64,000 nt of DNA from an uncultured Duncaniella sp. (GTDB lineage Bacteria > Bacteroidota > Bacteroidia > Bacteroidales > Muribaculaceae), in assembly GCF_910577345.1 (NCBI RefSeq), contig NZ_CAJTMT010000012.1, positions 1 through 64,000 of the forward strand, given 5' to 3'. Of this stretch, positions 39,255 through 48,618 are shown one piece after another. Made by a program: the position numbers and the translations under genes. How positions within the stretch are numbered: the first letter of the stretch is position 1; every line of letters starts with the position of its first letter. The notes under the pieces are model-generated. The model had not been told where the DNA came from and ran no database searches. It saw nothing but the letters and a program-made list of their open reading frames with translations.

Positions 39255-40463
39255 TCATTGCATCGGGAGGTGGAGGGTGGCGAGGAAGCGGCGGACGGTG
39301 GAGGGGTCGCCGGTGTATTTGCCTTCGTCTTCACTTAGTTTACATGTGAGGCTGTAGAAGGGCCATGACTCGGTGATTTTGACCGCCACAAGTTTTATGA
39401 CTATATTCATCGGCTTGATTCCAGGAAAATCATTGGTGAAATGGGTGCCGATTCCGAATGAGGGCTGACATTTGTCGGACGCGTAACGGTTGATTTCTAT
39501 CGCCTCGTCGACGTTCAGACCGTTGCTGAACACAATCTGCTTGGTACGCGGATCAATATTGAGCGAACGGTATTTGTCTACAATCAAGTCGAGCTGCCGA
39601 CGGTTGTCACCGCTGTCGACACGCAATCCTTTGAACATATTGGCAAAGTCTTCCGAGAAGTTGAGGCTGAATATCCGCCAACCGTAAGTGTCGTAGAGAT
39701 AGGTTCCCAGCGCACCGCGATAGGTCTTAGACCACACGCTCATCGCTATATGGTTGGCCATCAGAGGGCCATACATACCGGCGATGGCACATACAAACTC
39801 ATGGGCCATGGTTCCGATTGGCACAAGGTCATACTTCATGGCAAAGTAGACATTGCTCGTACCTACGAAACGTCCCGGCCCTGCAACAGCCTTGTTGCAA
39901 TCGGACATAGCCTTCACGCAGACATCCTGCGAGGCAAACGACAGGCGCCGACGTGTCCCGAAATCGCTGAAGTTACATCCGGCCTCAATCAAACGCGATG
40001 CCTTTGCGTATGACTTATCATAGTATGCCTCATAGTCAATGCCGTCAGCCTTACCGGTCATCATGTAGTACAGCTCCGAGACAATCGCAAGCACTTTCAC
40101 TTCAAGCAGAATAGTATCGCTCCAACATCCCTCGAATGAAATTGCAAGATGCCCCTCTTCGTCCTGACTCACCTTCACCCACCTACGGTCGTAACGGAAA
40201 CCTTTCAGATAACTGTAGAACCAGGTCGGGATATAGGTGCAGCGCCTGCGCATGAAAGCAATCTCCTCATCGGTAATCACCACATTCTCAAGCATGGCTA
40301 TCTGTTCGCTCACAGCCTCGGCAAAACCCGGAGGATAGACGGTGTGGTCACGGTCAGTGAAACTGTATTTCACCTGTGTTCGCGGATAAGTATCAATCAC
40401 CGCGCAACACATGGTGAATTTATAAAGATCGTCGTCCGTAAAATGTGTTATTATCTGTCGCAT
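39255..40463 (-). CDS. pncB: Nicotinate phosphoribosyltransferase
   Basis: PncB makes nicotinate mononucleotide from nicotinate and PRPP in the NAD salvage pathway. The 402-residue length fits the shorter bacterial type. Recognisable blocks include HFTDDDLYKFTMCCAVI at the N terminus, NFSDFGTRRRLSFASQDV near 163, VGTSNVYFAMKYDLVPIGTMAHE near 197, and the phosphate-binding region LRVDSGDNRRQLDLI near 280. Its start overlaps the pncA stop by 13 bases, so the two salvage genes are coupled. Confidence 0.95.
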   Translation of the reverse strand: MRQIITHFTDDDLYKFTMCCAVIDTYPRTQVKYSFTDRDHTVYPPGFAEAVSEQIAMLENVVITDEEIAFMRRRCTYIPTWFYSYLKGFRYDRRWVKVSQDEEGHLAISFEGCWSDTILLEVKVLAIVSELYYMMTGKADGIDYEAYYDKSYAKASRLIEAGCNFSDFGTRRRLSFASQDVCVKAMSDCNKAVAGPGRFVGTSNVYFAMKYDLVPIGTMAHEFVCAIAGMYGPLMANHIAMSVWSKTYRGALGTYLYDTYGWRIFSLNFSEDFANMFKGLRVDSGDNRRQLDLIVDKYRSLNIDPRTKQIVFSNGLNVDEAIEINRYASDKCQPSFGIGTHFTNDFPGIKPMNIVIKLVAVKITESWPFYSLTCKLSEDEGKYTGDPSTVRRFLATLHLPMQ

Positions 40464-41017
40464 GTCACTTGTAGTTTAGCTATGGCCTTGGCAAGCGCCT
40501 CCCCGCCGTCGAGTGACGGTGAAAACGAAGTCAAAACGTGAAACATATTCTTACCGAAGATACCAACTCCGTCAGTCAATGTGGAGCGGACACAGACATC
40601 TCCCGCAAGTCCGCAGATGTCAATGCGCCCGATTTCCTCATCCTCAACAATCCGTCTTATCCTCTCGGCTGCACAGCGATTTTTAAAGATGGAATATTCC
40701 TCCTCGTCGCGGTTCTCGCCTTTATATAGAAACGTGACAGAGCCAGAGGTTGAATATAAGGGTGCAAAAAGATGCTGCCACACCGCCGCTCCGACAGTGT
40801 CATGGACACAATGCCGTGGCCACGGCCCACCGTGACCGTCAAACGAGCAGTGATCGTATGGATGGCGGTCTGCCGTTACGATTTTATGGGCATAACGTCC
40901 ATCTGATTCATATATATACTCAGCCAACCGGTCCATAGCCTCCTCTGCACCGGGAACCGGAAGAGTGCCCGCTATGAAATCGACTTGCGGATCTACAATC
41001 AAAAGTAATCTCTTCAT
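40451..41017 (-). CDS. pncA: Nicotinamidase, isochorismatase family
   Basis: The 188-residue protein hydrolyses nicotinamide to nicotinate, the substrate of the next gene. The catalytic triad is visible: Asp9 in LLIVDPQVDF, Lys in FLYKGEN near 98, and Cys in GLAGDVCVRST near 142. Metal-site residues lie in TADRHPYDHCSFDGHGG. Length and motif order are canonical. No promoter box was found in the 219 bases shared with the divergent HAD gene. Confidence 0.95.
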   Translation of the reverse strand: MKRLLLIVDPQVDFIAGTLPVPGAEEAMDRLAEYIYESDGRYAHKIVTADRHPYDHCSFDGHGGPWPRHCVHDTVGAAVWQHLFAPLYSTSGSVTFLYKGENRDEEEYSIFKNRCAAERIRRIVEDEEIGRIDICGLAGDVCVRSTLTDGVGIFGKNMFHVLTSFSPSLDGGEALAKAIAKLQVTCDR

Positions 41018-41188
41018 CTCAAAATAAAGTAAAAACGGGATGGTATCTTTATTTGTAACGTAGAGAAAGGTCTATTGTTTTACCCTCACACATTGAATTA
41101 TAGTAAGTTCTACCGGAATATGTGGATTTTGCCTATTTCCTGTGCGCTCAATTACGCGACAAAATTCACAGTCCGGAATTTTTTGGCT

Positions 41189-41196
41189 AAATTTGC
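41189..41196 (+). promoter_or_regulatory. -7 box of the HAD phosphatase gene
   Basis: TAAATTTG, 40 bases before the ATG. No matching TTTG -33 box is visible. Confidence 0.5.
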
Positions 41197-41236
41197 AGTC
41201 CAAAGCAGATTTTCACAGAAAAGATAAAGCATCGAG

Positions 41237-42025
41237 ATGATAAAGGCTATATTTTTTGATATTGACGGGACTTTGGTACCCTTCGGCTCCCACGGCATAC
41301 CTCAGGAGGTTAAGGACGCGATTGCAGAAGTACGCAGGAAAGGAATAAAGGTATTCATCGCCACCGGCCGACACCTGAGATGGATTGACAATCTCGGCGA
41401 CACGGAATTCGACGGTTACGTCACAGTCAACGGAGCCGTCTGCCTACTTTCCGACAAGGAGACATGCATTTTCCGCCGCACCATCCCGCAGACAGACATT
41501 GAGAGAGTAATCCCCTTCTCGCATGAATCAACCATTCCATTGGTTGCCGTCCCACTCGACGGAGATATTTTCATAAACCGTATTGACGATGGTGTCCGCC
41601 ACGTCATGAAGCTTCTACGTGTAGCCCACATTGATGTCCGCGACCTTTCTACACTCCAAGGCAAAGAAGTTGTTCAGATGATGGCATTCGGAACGGAAAA
41701 AGAGCGTACTGACAGTGGAATCTTCGGAAAAATTCTCACCGAATGCGAACCGACGAGCTGGAATCCGTATTTCTGCGACATTATTCCACGAGGAAGCGAC
41801 AAGAGCGTTGGAATCGACAAAATCATTGAATATTTCAACATTCCGCTCTCGGAGACAATGGCATTCGGCGATGGTGGCAACGACATCGGAATGCTGCGCC
41901 ACGTCGCCATCGGCGTAGCGATGGGAAACGCAGACGAGAGCGTAAAAGAAGCAGCCGACTATGTGACGACTGCCGACACCGATCATGGCGTGGTCAATGC
42001 CTTCCGCCACTTCGGATTAATCTGA
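41237..42025 (+). CDS. Cof-type HAD-superfamily phosphatase
   Basis: The 262-residue protein has HAD motif I (FFDIDGTLVPF, nucleophile Asp8), motif II (IATGRH), a C2-type cap domain in the middle, and motifs III/IV (SDKSVGIDKI and AFGDGGNDIGML). This is the Cof-like subgroup, which acts on sugar phosphates, pyridoxal phosphate or flavin phosphates. The specific substrate cannot be told. It converges on the YigZ gene with an 11-base gap. Confidence 0.92.
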   Translation: MIKAIFFDIDGTLVPFGSHGIPQEVKDAIAEVRRKGIKVFIATGRHLRWIDNLGDTEFDGYVTVNGAVCLLSDKETCIFRRTIPQTDIERVIPFSHESTIPLVAVPLDGDIFINRIDDGVRHVMKLLRVAHIDVRDLSTLQGKEVVQMMAFGTEKERTDSGIFGKILTECEPTSWNPYFCDIIPRGSDKSVGIDKIIEYFNIPLSETMAFGDGGNDIGMLRHVAIGVAMGNADESVKEAADYVTTADTDHGVVNAFRHFGLI

Positions 42026-42036
42026 TAATTAACCAC

Positions 42037-42678
42037 CTATTTATCCGCCTCACCTGCCCCGGTAGCGCTGAGTATGGATGTCCCGGAAATACCACCTATA
42101 CGTCCCGACAATTCAGGAAGTAGGTCAAGGGGTAGCGAAATAGTGATTGAACAGGTGTTGTCAAACGCCTGTTCAATTATTTTTATGACCTCACGACCAC
42201 CCGGCGGATTCTGAGCCTTCAGAAGCTTCATCACATCATTCATGGCAAGATAAGGGAAGGTGAACGACAGCGTAGTCATATCCTTACCCTCGATAATCTC
42301 CGCAGCCTCGATAGCAAGACGTGCAGCCTCTCGATATGCAGCGATAAGACCGGACGTCCCGAGCTTGATACCGCCGAAATACCTCACCACTATTATGACT
42401 ATGTTGGTAAGGCCAAAAGAATTTATCTGTCCCAATATCGGCTTACCCGCCGTCCCCGACGGCTCGCCGTTGTCGGACGACAGAAACTCCTTGCGGTCCG
42501 AACCAATCATGTAGGCCCAGCACACATGGCGCGCGTCATGATACTCGTTGGCATAGAGACCGACATATTCCTTCGCCTCCTCCGCAGTAGTCACCGGAAT
42601 GGCAAAAGAGATGAAGCGGCTCATCTTTTCACGAAAAGCCGCTTCACTTTGAGATGCTATGGTCAGATAGTTAGCCAA
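42037..42678 (-). CDS. yigZ: YigZ/IMPACT-family protein
   Basis: The 213-residue protein has the IMPACT N-terminal domain: SRFISFAIPVTTAEEAKEYV, then DARHVCWAYMIG and the signature DNGEPSGTAGKPIL. A region matching DUF1949 (TLSFTFPYLAMNDVMKLL) follows. The fold resembles a ribosomal-protein S5-like domain. E. coli YigZ has no settled function; eukaryotic IMPACT modulates translation control. It follows queA by 33 bases, so it is probably the last gene of the ftsX-queA operon. Confidence 0.93.
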   Translation of the reverse strand: MANYLTIASQSEAAFREKMSRFISFAIPVTTAEEAKEYVGLYANEYHDARHVCWAYMIGSDRKEFLSSDNGEPSGTAGKPILGQINSFGLTNIVIIVVRYFGGIKLGTSGLIAAYREAARLAIEAAEIIEGKDMTTLSFTFPYLAMNDVMKLLKAQNPPGGREVIKIIEQAFDNTCSITISLPLDLLPELSGRIGGISGTSILSATGAGEADK

Positions 42679-42711
42679 GATTGCTATTGATTTACCAAAT
42701 GACCGATTTCT

Positions 42712-43764
42712 TTATGATACGATGAGCATGGCATCACCATAGACACCAAACTTGTAGCCCTCCTTCACAGCCTTCTTATAGGCATCCATCACGAGGTCAT
42801 AGCCACCGAAGGCCGCAACCATCATGAGCATGGTCGAATAAGGGAGGTGGAAGTTTGACACCAACGCATCCGTGACAGAAAAATCGTAGGGCGGGAAGAT
42901 GAACTTATTGGTCCATCCGGTATAGGTCTTCATGTGATCACCCATGCTGACAGAACTTGCGATCGCGCGGAGCACGGAAGTGCCGACAGCGCAGACACGA
43001 TGTCCACCATCCTTGGTGTTGTTGACGAGGTCAACAAGCTCCTCGCTTGCCTCCATCTCCTCTGAATCCATGCGATGTTTGGTCAGATCCTCGACATCAA
43101 TCTCACGATAGTTGCCAAGACCGCTGTGGATGGTGATGAAACCCTGGTTGACACCCTTGATTTCAAGACGCTTCAAAAGCTCACGCGAGAAGTGAAGACC
43201 CGCACCGGGAACAATGACGGCACCTTCCTTGCGCGCAAAAATGGTCTGGAAACGTTCTGCATCCTCCTCGTCCGGTTCACGGTTGATATAGTAGGGAAGC
43301 GGAGTGGTTCCGAGCTTGTAGAGCTCCTTCTTGAACTCATCGTGAGGACCGTCATAGAGGAAACGGAGTGTACGGCCACGGGAAGTTGTATTGTCAATCA
43401 CTTCCGCAACCATCGACTCATCGTCTCCGAAATAAAGCTTGTTGCCGATACGGATTTTGCGGGCAGGCTCGACAAGAACATCCCACAGCTTGTTTTCCGC
43501 ACTCAGTTCACGAAGCAGGAACACCTCGATGCGGGCGCCTGTCTTCTCCTTATTGCCATAAAGACGTGCCGGGAAGACCATAGTGTCGTTGTAGACAAAG
43601 AGGTCACCGTCATCAAAATAATCAATGATGTCCTTGAAGATCTTGTGTTCAATCTCGCCTGTGCGTCGGTTGACGACCATCATTCTTGACTGGTCACGCT
43701 CGGGAGCGGGACGCTGGGCGATAAGTTCCTCCGGCAGCCGGAATTTGAATTGAGAAAGCTTCAT
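42712..43764 (-). CDS. queA: S-adenosylmethionine:tRNA ribosyltransferase-isomerase
   Basis: QueA transfers the ribosyl part of SAM to preQ1 at tRNA position 34 on the way to queuosine. The 350-residue length and blocks are canonical: FRLPEELIAQRPAPERDQSRMMVVNRRTGEIEH at the start, NDTMVFPARLYG, VPGAGLHFSRELLKRLEIKG near 190-209, and HLPYSTMLMMVAAFGG near 312. It lies 116 bases after truB; no preQ1-riboswitch-like fold was recognised in that gap. Confidence 0.97.
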   Translation of the reverse strand: MKLSQFKFRLPEELIAQRPAPERDQSRMMVVNRRTGEIEHKIFKDIIDYFDDGDLFVYNDTMVFPARLYGNKEKTGARIEVFLLRELSAENKLWDVLVEPARKIRIGNKLYFGDDESMVAEVIDNTTSRGRTLRFLYDGPHDEFKKELYKLGTTPLPYYINREPDEEDAERFQTIFARKEGAVIVPGAGLHFSRELLKRLEIKGVNQGFITIHSGLGNYREIDVEDLTKHRMDSEEMEASEELVDLVNNTKDGGHRVCAVGTSVLRAIASSVSMGDHMKTYTGWTNKFIFPPYDFSVTDALVSNFHLPYSTMLMMVAAFGGYDLVMDAYKKAVKEGYKFGVYGDAMLIVS

Positions 43765-43880
43765 GCTAAAAAATTTCTTATATATTCTTTTCTGAATTAT
43801 CTATTAAAAAAATACCCGTTGGCAATTCAATGTAACCTATCCTTAAATTCAACGGATCATACAAGGGATGAAACGCACAC

Positions 43881-44612
43881 CTACTCTTCGCCACCTGCCT
43901 GATCGTCGTCGGGAAAAGTGATGTCCGTGGTGCGGATAAGCTCGACAGCCTGCTCGACTGAGAGGCACTTGTCAATCACAGCCTCCCCGACGCGGGTACG
44001 CCGCAATCCTATGAGGTGACCGCCCGAACCGAGAGCCTCGCCCAAATCACGGGCAATCGCACGGATGTAGGTGCCCTTGCTACAAACAATCCTCAGCGTC
44101 AGCACCATTTCATCAGGGTTGAAATCCATAAGCTCGATCTCATCTATCACGAGCACCTTGGGTTTCAGCTCGACCTCATGACCCTTACGGGCCATCTTAT
44201 AGGCACGCTTGCCATCAACCTTGCAGGCGGAAAATGCCGGCGGAATCTGCTCTATCCTTCCGGTGAACTTGGGAAGGACTTCGCGGATCTTTTCGATGGT
44301 GATATGCTCAGTGGGATAGGTTGCGTCAATCTCGGTCTCAAGGTCAAACGATGGGGTCGTAGCGCCAAGCTTAACGGTTGCGACATATTCCTTCACACCT
44401 GCCTGGAGGGATTCAATCAGTTTCGTCGCCCTTCCGGTGACCACGACCATCACTCCTGTTGCAAGCGGATCGAGCGTCCCGGCATGACCAACCTTGAACT
44501 TCTTACGGTGAAGACGGTGGAGCAAGACACCGCGAAGACGTTTGACCACGTCAAACGAGGTCCATTCCAGAGGCTTGTCAATATAGAGTATTTCTCCTGT
44601 AACGAAATCCAT
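43881..44612 (-). CDS. truB: tRNA pseudouridine(55) synthase
   Basis: TruB makes the T-loop pseudouridine 55 in tRNAs. The 243-residue protein shows YIDKPLEWTSFDVVKRLRG, the catalytic-Asp block GHAGTLDPLATGVM (Asp48) and the family's IPPAFSACKVDGKRAYKMAR block. It ends with a short C-terminal extension after TRVGEAVIDKCLSVEQAVEL. It lies nine bases after uppP, so the two are co-transcribed. Confidence 0.97.
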   Translation of the reverse strand: MDFVTGEILYIDKPLEWTSFDVVKRLRGVLLHRLHRKKFKVGHAGTLDPLATGVMVVVTGRATKLIESLQAGVKEYVATVKLGATTPSFDLETEIDATYPTEHITIEKIREVLPKFTGRIEQIPPAFSACKVDGKRAYKMARKGHEVELKPKVLVIDEIELMDFNPDEMVLTLRIVCSKGTYIRAIARDLGEALGSGGHLIGLRRTRVGEAVIDKCLSVEQAVELIRTTDITFPDDDQAGGEE

Positions 44613-44621
44613 AGGCGTTTA

Positions 44622-45440
44622 TTACCAGAAGATACAAAGGAGACCTACACAGAAACAGTAGACAGCAAACCAGATAAGCTTGCCTTTCTTCACAATATTA
44701 ATCATCCACTTGCAGGCAATGCATCCTACAATAAATGAAGCGAAGAAACCGACAATCATAGGCCACATCCCGACAGCCTCATTCACACCCTCACCGCCAA
44801 TCATATCCTTCACGTCGAGAAGCGCTTCGCCAAGAATGGGGATGATGACCATAAAGAAAGAGAACTGTGCAATCTTGTCGCGCTTGTCGCCGAGGAGGAG
44901 ACCTGTAGCGATGGTTGTACCGGAACGGCTAAGACCGGGAAGAACTGCCACAGCTTGTGCGCAGCCGATGACGAAAGCGTCAAACCATGTGATGTCGTGA
45001 CCTTTGATGCCTTCAACCCGCTCACGCTGGGGATTGCGGAAAAGGAATGCAAATGTCAGGAGAGCGGCTGTCACAAGAAGGCAGTAGCCGACAACAGTCA
45101 GACCGTCTCCAAAAAACTGCTCCACAAAATCCTTGAAGCAAAGGCCTACAATAGCTACGGGAATACACGAAAGAAGAATCTTGCAGACATAGAAAAACTT
45201 GTCGTCTCTCGCAATTGTAAAGAAGGACTTGCAGAGAGGCACAAATTCATTCCAAAGCACCACGATGGTACTGAGGACTGTTGCGACATGGAGAACGATG
45301 TCAAATTCGAGAGCGTCAGAACCGGCAAGCTTAAGGCCGAGAATTTCTCGACAGATTTCAAGATGGCCACTGCTGCTGATGGGGAGATACTCGGCAAGTC
45401 CCTGGACTATACCTAAGATTAGAGCGTCAATACAATCCAT
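44622..45440 (-). CDS. uppP: Undecaprenyl-diphosphatase
   Basis: UppP (BacA) recycles undecaprenyl pyrophosphate for wall and glycan synthesis and gives bacitracin tolerance. The 272-residue membrane protein has about eight helices and both active-site motifs: LGIVQGLAEYLPISSSGHLE near 10-29 and VLPGLSRSGTTIATG near 164-178. It is in the ftsX-DUF3098-uppP-truB-queA block common in Bacteroidales, so wall recycling is co-expressed with division and tRNA modification genes. Confidence 0.97.
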   Translation of the reverse strand: MDCIDALILGIVQGLAEYLPISSSGHLEICREILGLKLAGSDALEFDIVLHVATVLSTIVVLWNEFVPLCKSFFTIARDDKFFYVCKILLSCIPVAIVGLCFKDFVEQFFGDGLTVVGYCLLVTAALLTFAFLFRNPQRERVEGIKGHDITWFDAFVIGCAQAVAVLPGLSRSGTTIATGLLLGDKRDKIAQFSFFMVIIPILGEALLDVKDMIGGEGVNEAVGMWPMIVGFFASFIVGCIACKWMINIVKKGKLIWFAVYCFCVGLLCIFW

Positions 45441-45514
45441 TTCAAAAATGAGATTTCAGAGGGTGTTTAATATTCGATATATGTGTGTTAAACGTGAGGA
45501 CGGAGGACTGTTTT

Positions 45515-45802
45515 TCAGTTCTTTTTGCTCTTAGGGCTATACATTATTGCAAAGCCCATGAAGAGGAATCCAAGGAAAGCTATCGTCGGACCGACAACAA
45601 TCCTGCGGGTCGAGAAAATATCCGCGTTAAACGCATCCCAATCCGTAGCGCCACCGGCCATCAGACAGAAACCGAGCACGATCATCGCACCCGCAATGGC
45701 CATGAGTATGAAATTTATTTTAAGCAGCGGAAGGCGGCTCTCACTTTCCAATTGCAGACGCGATTCGTCGTTTTCGCCCTTAGGCGTAGATTTAATAGCC
45801 AT
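45515..45802 (-). CDS. DUF3098 membrane protein
   Basis: This 95-residue protein has a polar N-terminal 27 residues and two membrane helices (LKINFILMAIAGAMIVLGFCL and ILVVGPTIAFLGF-type), joined by a short loop containing DWDAFNADIFSTRR. DUF3098 proteins occur next to ftsX in Bacteroidota, exactly as here, which suggests a role with FtsX or the division machinery; no function is established. Confidence 0.9.
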   Translation of the reverse strand: MAIKSTPKGENDESRLQLESESRLPLLKINFILMAIAGAMIVLGFCLMAGGATDWDAFNADIFSTRRIVVGPTIAFLGFLFMGFAIMYSPKSKKN

Positions 45803-45816
45803 TTCTACTATATTTT

Positions 45817-46695
45817 TTATTTAAACATTTCATCATACGAGAGACGCAGATAGCGGTTGGCGGCAAAGATAGCCGCGACGAGGCATATCAGCATCCCGGT
45901 GACAATAACTCCCGCGAGGACGGCGGCAACAAGCTCCCACTCTATCAGACCGGAAATCTCCTGCTCGTAGGTGCTGCCGTAATATACCGTCGCAACGAGG
46001 GCTATGGATGCGATCAAACCGGCCACAAGACCGTTTATCAGATTATCCGTAAGGAACGGACGGCGGATGAAGGAGGATGTGGCACCGACAAGTTTCATCG
46101 TATAGATGGTGAACCTGCGGGCATAGACCGTCAGCCGGACTGTATTGAATATAAGAATGAACGATACCGTCAGCAATGCAATCGCAACAAAGACAAGAGC
46201 CATTGATATGCTTCGCAGTGTGGCGTTCACGCGGTCAACCATTGCCGTGTGGACCTTTACCTCACTCACCTGCGGCATGAGCATTATCGGCGCTGTCAGA
46301 AGGGAGATGCTGTCGGTCGATGCATAGGCCGGCAAGACCTTCACCTCAATCTCTCCGACGAAGGGATTGACATCGGCAAGCTTGATTATGTCTTCATCAT
46401 CCCCGACCATCTTCTGCCAACGGTCAAGCACCGCATCAGGCGACGAGTATATCGTCTCGCGCACACCCGTCATTTTCTTAAGACGCGTTTTGACCGCATC
46501 AATATCCGATGCAGTCACATCTTCGTTGAAGAGGACAACGAAGCCCATGTTCTCCTTTATCCCTTGTGTGACCTTGTGGGCGGCTATCCCCATGAACGCG
46601 GCAAGTCCGAGGATGAAGAGAACCAGCGCAACCGAAAGGGTCGCGGTAGCACGAGTGGTGAACAAGGGTATTAAGTGATGACGCCTTTTTGCCAT
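45817..46695 (-). CDS. ftsX: Cell-division permease-like protein FtsX
   Basis: FtsX with FtsE couples ATP hydrolysis to peptidoglycan hydrolase activation at the septum. The 292-residue protein has the expected four membrane helices (near 20-45, 168-190, 222-245, 262-285) and a large periplasmic loop between the first two (GIKENMGFVVLFNEDVTASD to VKVHTAMVDRVNATLRS). No ftsE is in the window. It heads the block that runs through uppP, truB and queA. Confidence 0.94.
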   Translation of the reverse strand: MAKRRHHLIPLFTTRATATLSVALVLFILGLAAFMGIAAHKVTQGIKENMGFVVLFNEDVTASDIDAVKTRLKKMTGVRETIYSSPDAVLDRWQKMVGDDEDIIKLADVNPFVGEIEVKVLPAYASTDSISLLTAPIMLMPQVSEVKVHTAMVDRVNATLRSISMALVFVAIALLTVSFILIFNTVRLTVYARRFTIYTMKLVGATSSFIRRPFLTDNLINGLVAGLIASIALVATVYYGSTYEQEISGLIEWELVAAVLAGVIVTGMLICLVAAIFAANRYLRLSYDEMFK

Positions 46696-46711
46696 AATAA
46701 TTAATAAAGTG

Positions 46712-46719
46712 CAAATTTA
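46712..46719 (-). promoter_or_regulatory. -7 box of the ftsX operon
   Basis: Reads TAAATTTG on the minus strand, 16 bases before the ftsX ATG, with a partial -33 (CTTG at 46740-46743). The leader would be only about 10 bases. Confidence 0.6.
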
Positions 46720-46826
46720 CAACCTGCGGAAGCCGATGTCAAGTGATTTAACGTTATTTTAACACCTGAATCGACAAAGAGTTGACAAATACCCCTCCAA
46801 CCGATTGGGAGAAGAAGATTCTCACC

Positions 46827-47954
46827 CTATTTTCCGCTATTTTTAGTATAGGCGCGCCATTTTTCAATAAGGGCGGTCATGTCAGCGGGAATCGGGGCGG
46901 TGAAAAACATTTCTTCTCCCGTATCCGGATGTACGAATCCGAGGGTTCTGGCATGGAGGGCCTGACGGGGACAAAGCTCGAAGCAGTTACCTATGAACTT
47001 CTGATATGAGCCGTTGCGCTCGCCACGGAGGATGACGTCGCCGCCATAGCGTGCATCCGAGAAGAGGGGGTGACCGATATGGCGCATGTGGACGCGGATC
47101 TGATGTGTGCGCCCCGTTTCAAGGACGCATTTCACAAGGGCCACATGGATGAAATCCTCAAGAACCTCGTAGTGTGTGACGGCATGTTTACCCGTAGGAT
47201 CGTCGGGGGGAAGCACTGCCATCTGCAGTCGGTCCTTGGGGTTGCGTCCGATATTGCCTTCTATTCGGCCCACAGAGGGTGAAGGCACACCCCAGACGAG
47301 TGCGTTGTATTCGCGCTTCGTTGTCTTGTTGAAAAACTGTTTGCCGAGATGGGTCTTGGCATCGGGGGTCTTGGCCACGACGAGCAGTCCGGATGTATCC
47401 TTATCAATACGGTGAACGAGACCGAGGCGCGGATCGCTCACATCGTAATCGGGATTGTCGCGGAAATGCCATGCAAGGGCATTGACAAGGGTGCCGGAAT
47501 AGTTGCCGTGACCGGGATGGACAACGAGACCGGCAGGCTTGTTGACCACAAGGAGTGCATCGTCCTCATAGACAATGTCAAGGGGGATGTCTTCCGGAAT
47601 GATTTCCAGTTCGTAGCGCGGACGGTCCATCACGATGCGGATGTCGTCAAGCGGCTTCACGCGGTAGTTTGACTTGACAGGCTTACCATTGACGATGATG
47701 CAGCCCGCATCAGCAGCCTGCTGGATGCGGTTGCGCGAGGATTTTTCAAGGCGCGTGACGAGATACTTGTCGATTCTCAACAGTTGCTGACCTTTGTCAA
47801 CGGTGAAGCGGAAGTGCTCATACAGTTCTCCGCTACCTCCGTCGTCAGCCCCGTCAAGCTCCTCGGCATCAATATCTGCATCGTCAAACGGAGCAATCGG
47901 ACCGGGGACCGATGTGGCGGCCATGTTTTTCTCAACCTCTTTCATGACTGTCAT
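46827..47954 (-). CDS. RluA-family 23S rRNA pseudouridine synthase (RluD-like)
   Basis: The 375-residue protein has an acidic N-terminal extension of about 45 residues. An S4 RNA-binding domain follows (LLRIDKYLVTRLEKSSRNRIQQ), then the RluA catalytic domain with HRIDKDTSGLLVVAK (catalytic Asp) and GRTHQIRVHMRHIGHPLFSD. RluD-type enzymes modify 23S rRNA helix 69. The start overlaps the PASTA-gene stop by ATGA; several downstream in-frame ATGs exist and the exact start within the first 11 codons is uncertain. Confidence 0.93.
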   Translation of the reverse strand: MTVMKEVEKNMAATSVPGPIAPFDDADIDAEELDGADDGGSGELYEHFRFTVDKGQQLLRIDKYLVTRLEKSSRNRIQQAADAGCIIVNGKPVKSNYRVKPLDDIRIVMDRPRYELEIIPEDIPLDIVYEDDALLVVNKPAGLVVHPGHGNYSGTLVNALAWHFRDNPDYDVSDPRLGLVHRIDKDTSGLLVVAKTPDAKTHLGKQFFNKTTKREYNALVWGVPSPSVGRIEGNIGRNPKDRLQMAVLPPDDPTGKHAVTHYEVLEDFIHVALVKCVLETGRTHQIRVHMRHIGHPLFSDARYGGDVILRGERNGSYQKFIGNCFELCPRQALHARTLGFVHPDTGEEMFFTAPIPADMTALIEKWRAYTKNSGK

Positions 47955-48547
47955 TCAAAAAGGTTAAGCTGTTCGGATGTCGGGACGGCCTCTTCAGCCA
48001 CACTGTCGGTGTCCTCGTAAACGTCTGTCAGGCCCTGCCCCACTTCAAGTTCAATGGTAGAGTTGACAGGGACACGCGCACCCGGTGAAAGACGGCGTCC
48101 TTTATAGTAGACACCGAGGACAAGATCCTTGAACTCGCTTGGGATGCGCTTCTCGACCACATTCTTTATCTCCAGACCTTCAAGAATCGATTTGGCCTGA
48201 CGCAAGGAAATGTCGGTGAGTGTCGGGAGTGTGACCATCTTGGGAGAGAAGGCATTGATGGTGAGATAGATTTCACGGCCTTCCTTGACGATTGTCCCGA
48301 CCTTCGGGTTCTGCTCGATGACCGTTCCGGGACGGGTGGTCCGGTCATAGACGGAGTCGCTGAGGACAGCCACAAGACCTTCCGTGGCAAGCGTGGTCGC
48401 GGCGCTCTCATAGGTCATGGACTTGACGGAGGGAACCGTGATTGTCTGATCGTGACGTGTCCACACATCGAGCCACATCATGGAGAGCCAGCCGATGACT
48501 ACGGCGACTATGAGCATAAGCCCGATGTGGAGGAGGATTCTTTTCAT
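47951..48547 (-). CDS. PASTA-domain membrane protein
   Basis: The 198-residue protein has one N-terminal membrane helix (residues 5-28) and two periplasmic PASTA domains: TVPSVKSMTYESAATTLATEGL and VTLPTLTDISLRQAKSILEGLEI. A short acidic tail follows. PASTA domains bind peptidoglycan fragments; unlike Firmicutes kinases there is no kinase domain here. It is coupled to the pseudouridine synthase downstream and lies 71 bases after lon. Confidence 0.92.
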   Translation of the reverse strand: MKRILLHIGLMLIVAVVIGWLSMMWLDVWTRHDQTITVPSVKSMTYESAATTLATEGLVAVLSDSVYDRTTRPGTVIEQNPKVGTIVKEGREIYLTINAFSPKMVTLPTLTDISLRQAKSILEGLEIKNVVEKRIPSEFKDLVLGVYYKGRRLSPGARVPVNSTIELEVGQGLTDVYEDTDSVAEEAVPTSEQLNLFE

Positions 48548-48618
48548 ACCTTATTATATAGAGGGTTGATTTCTGGTTGAGATTATCTGAAGGAAACAGC
48601 ACGGGCGATCCGTCCGGA

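Noticed and set aside
43765..43880. preQ1 riboswitch before queA
   Set aside because: No conserved loop or pseudoknot pattern could be recognised, and queA appears to be transcribed from the ftsX operon.
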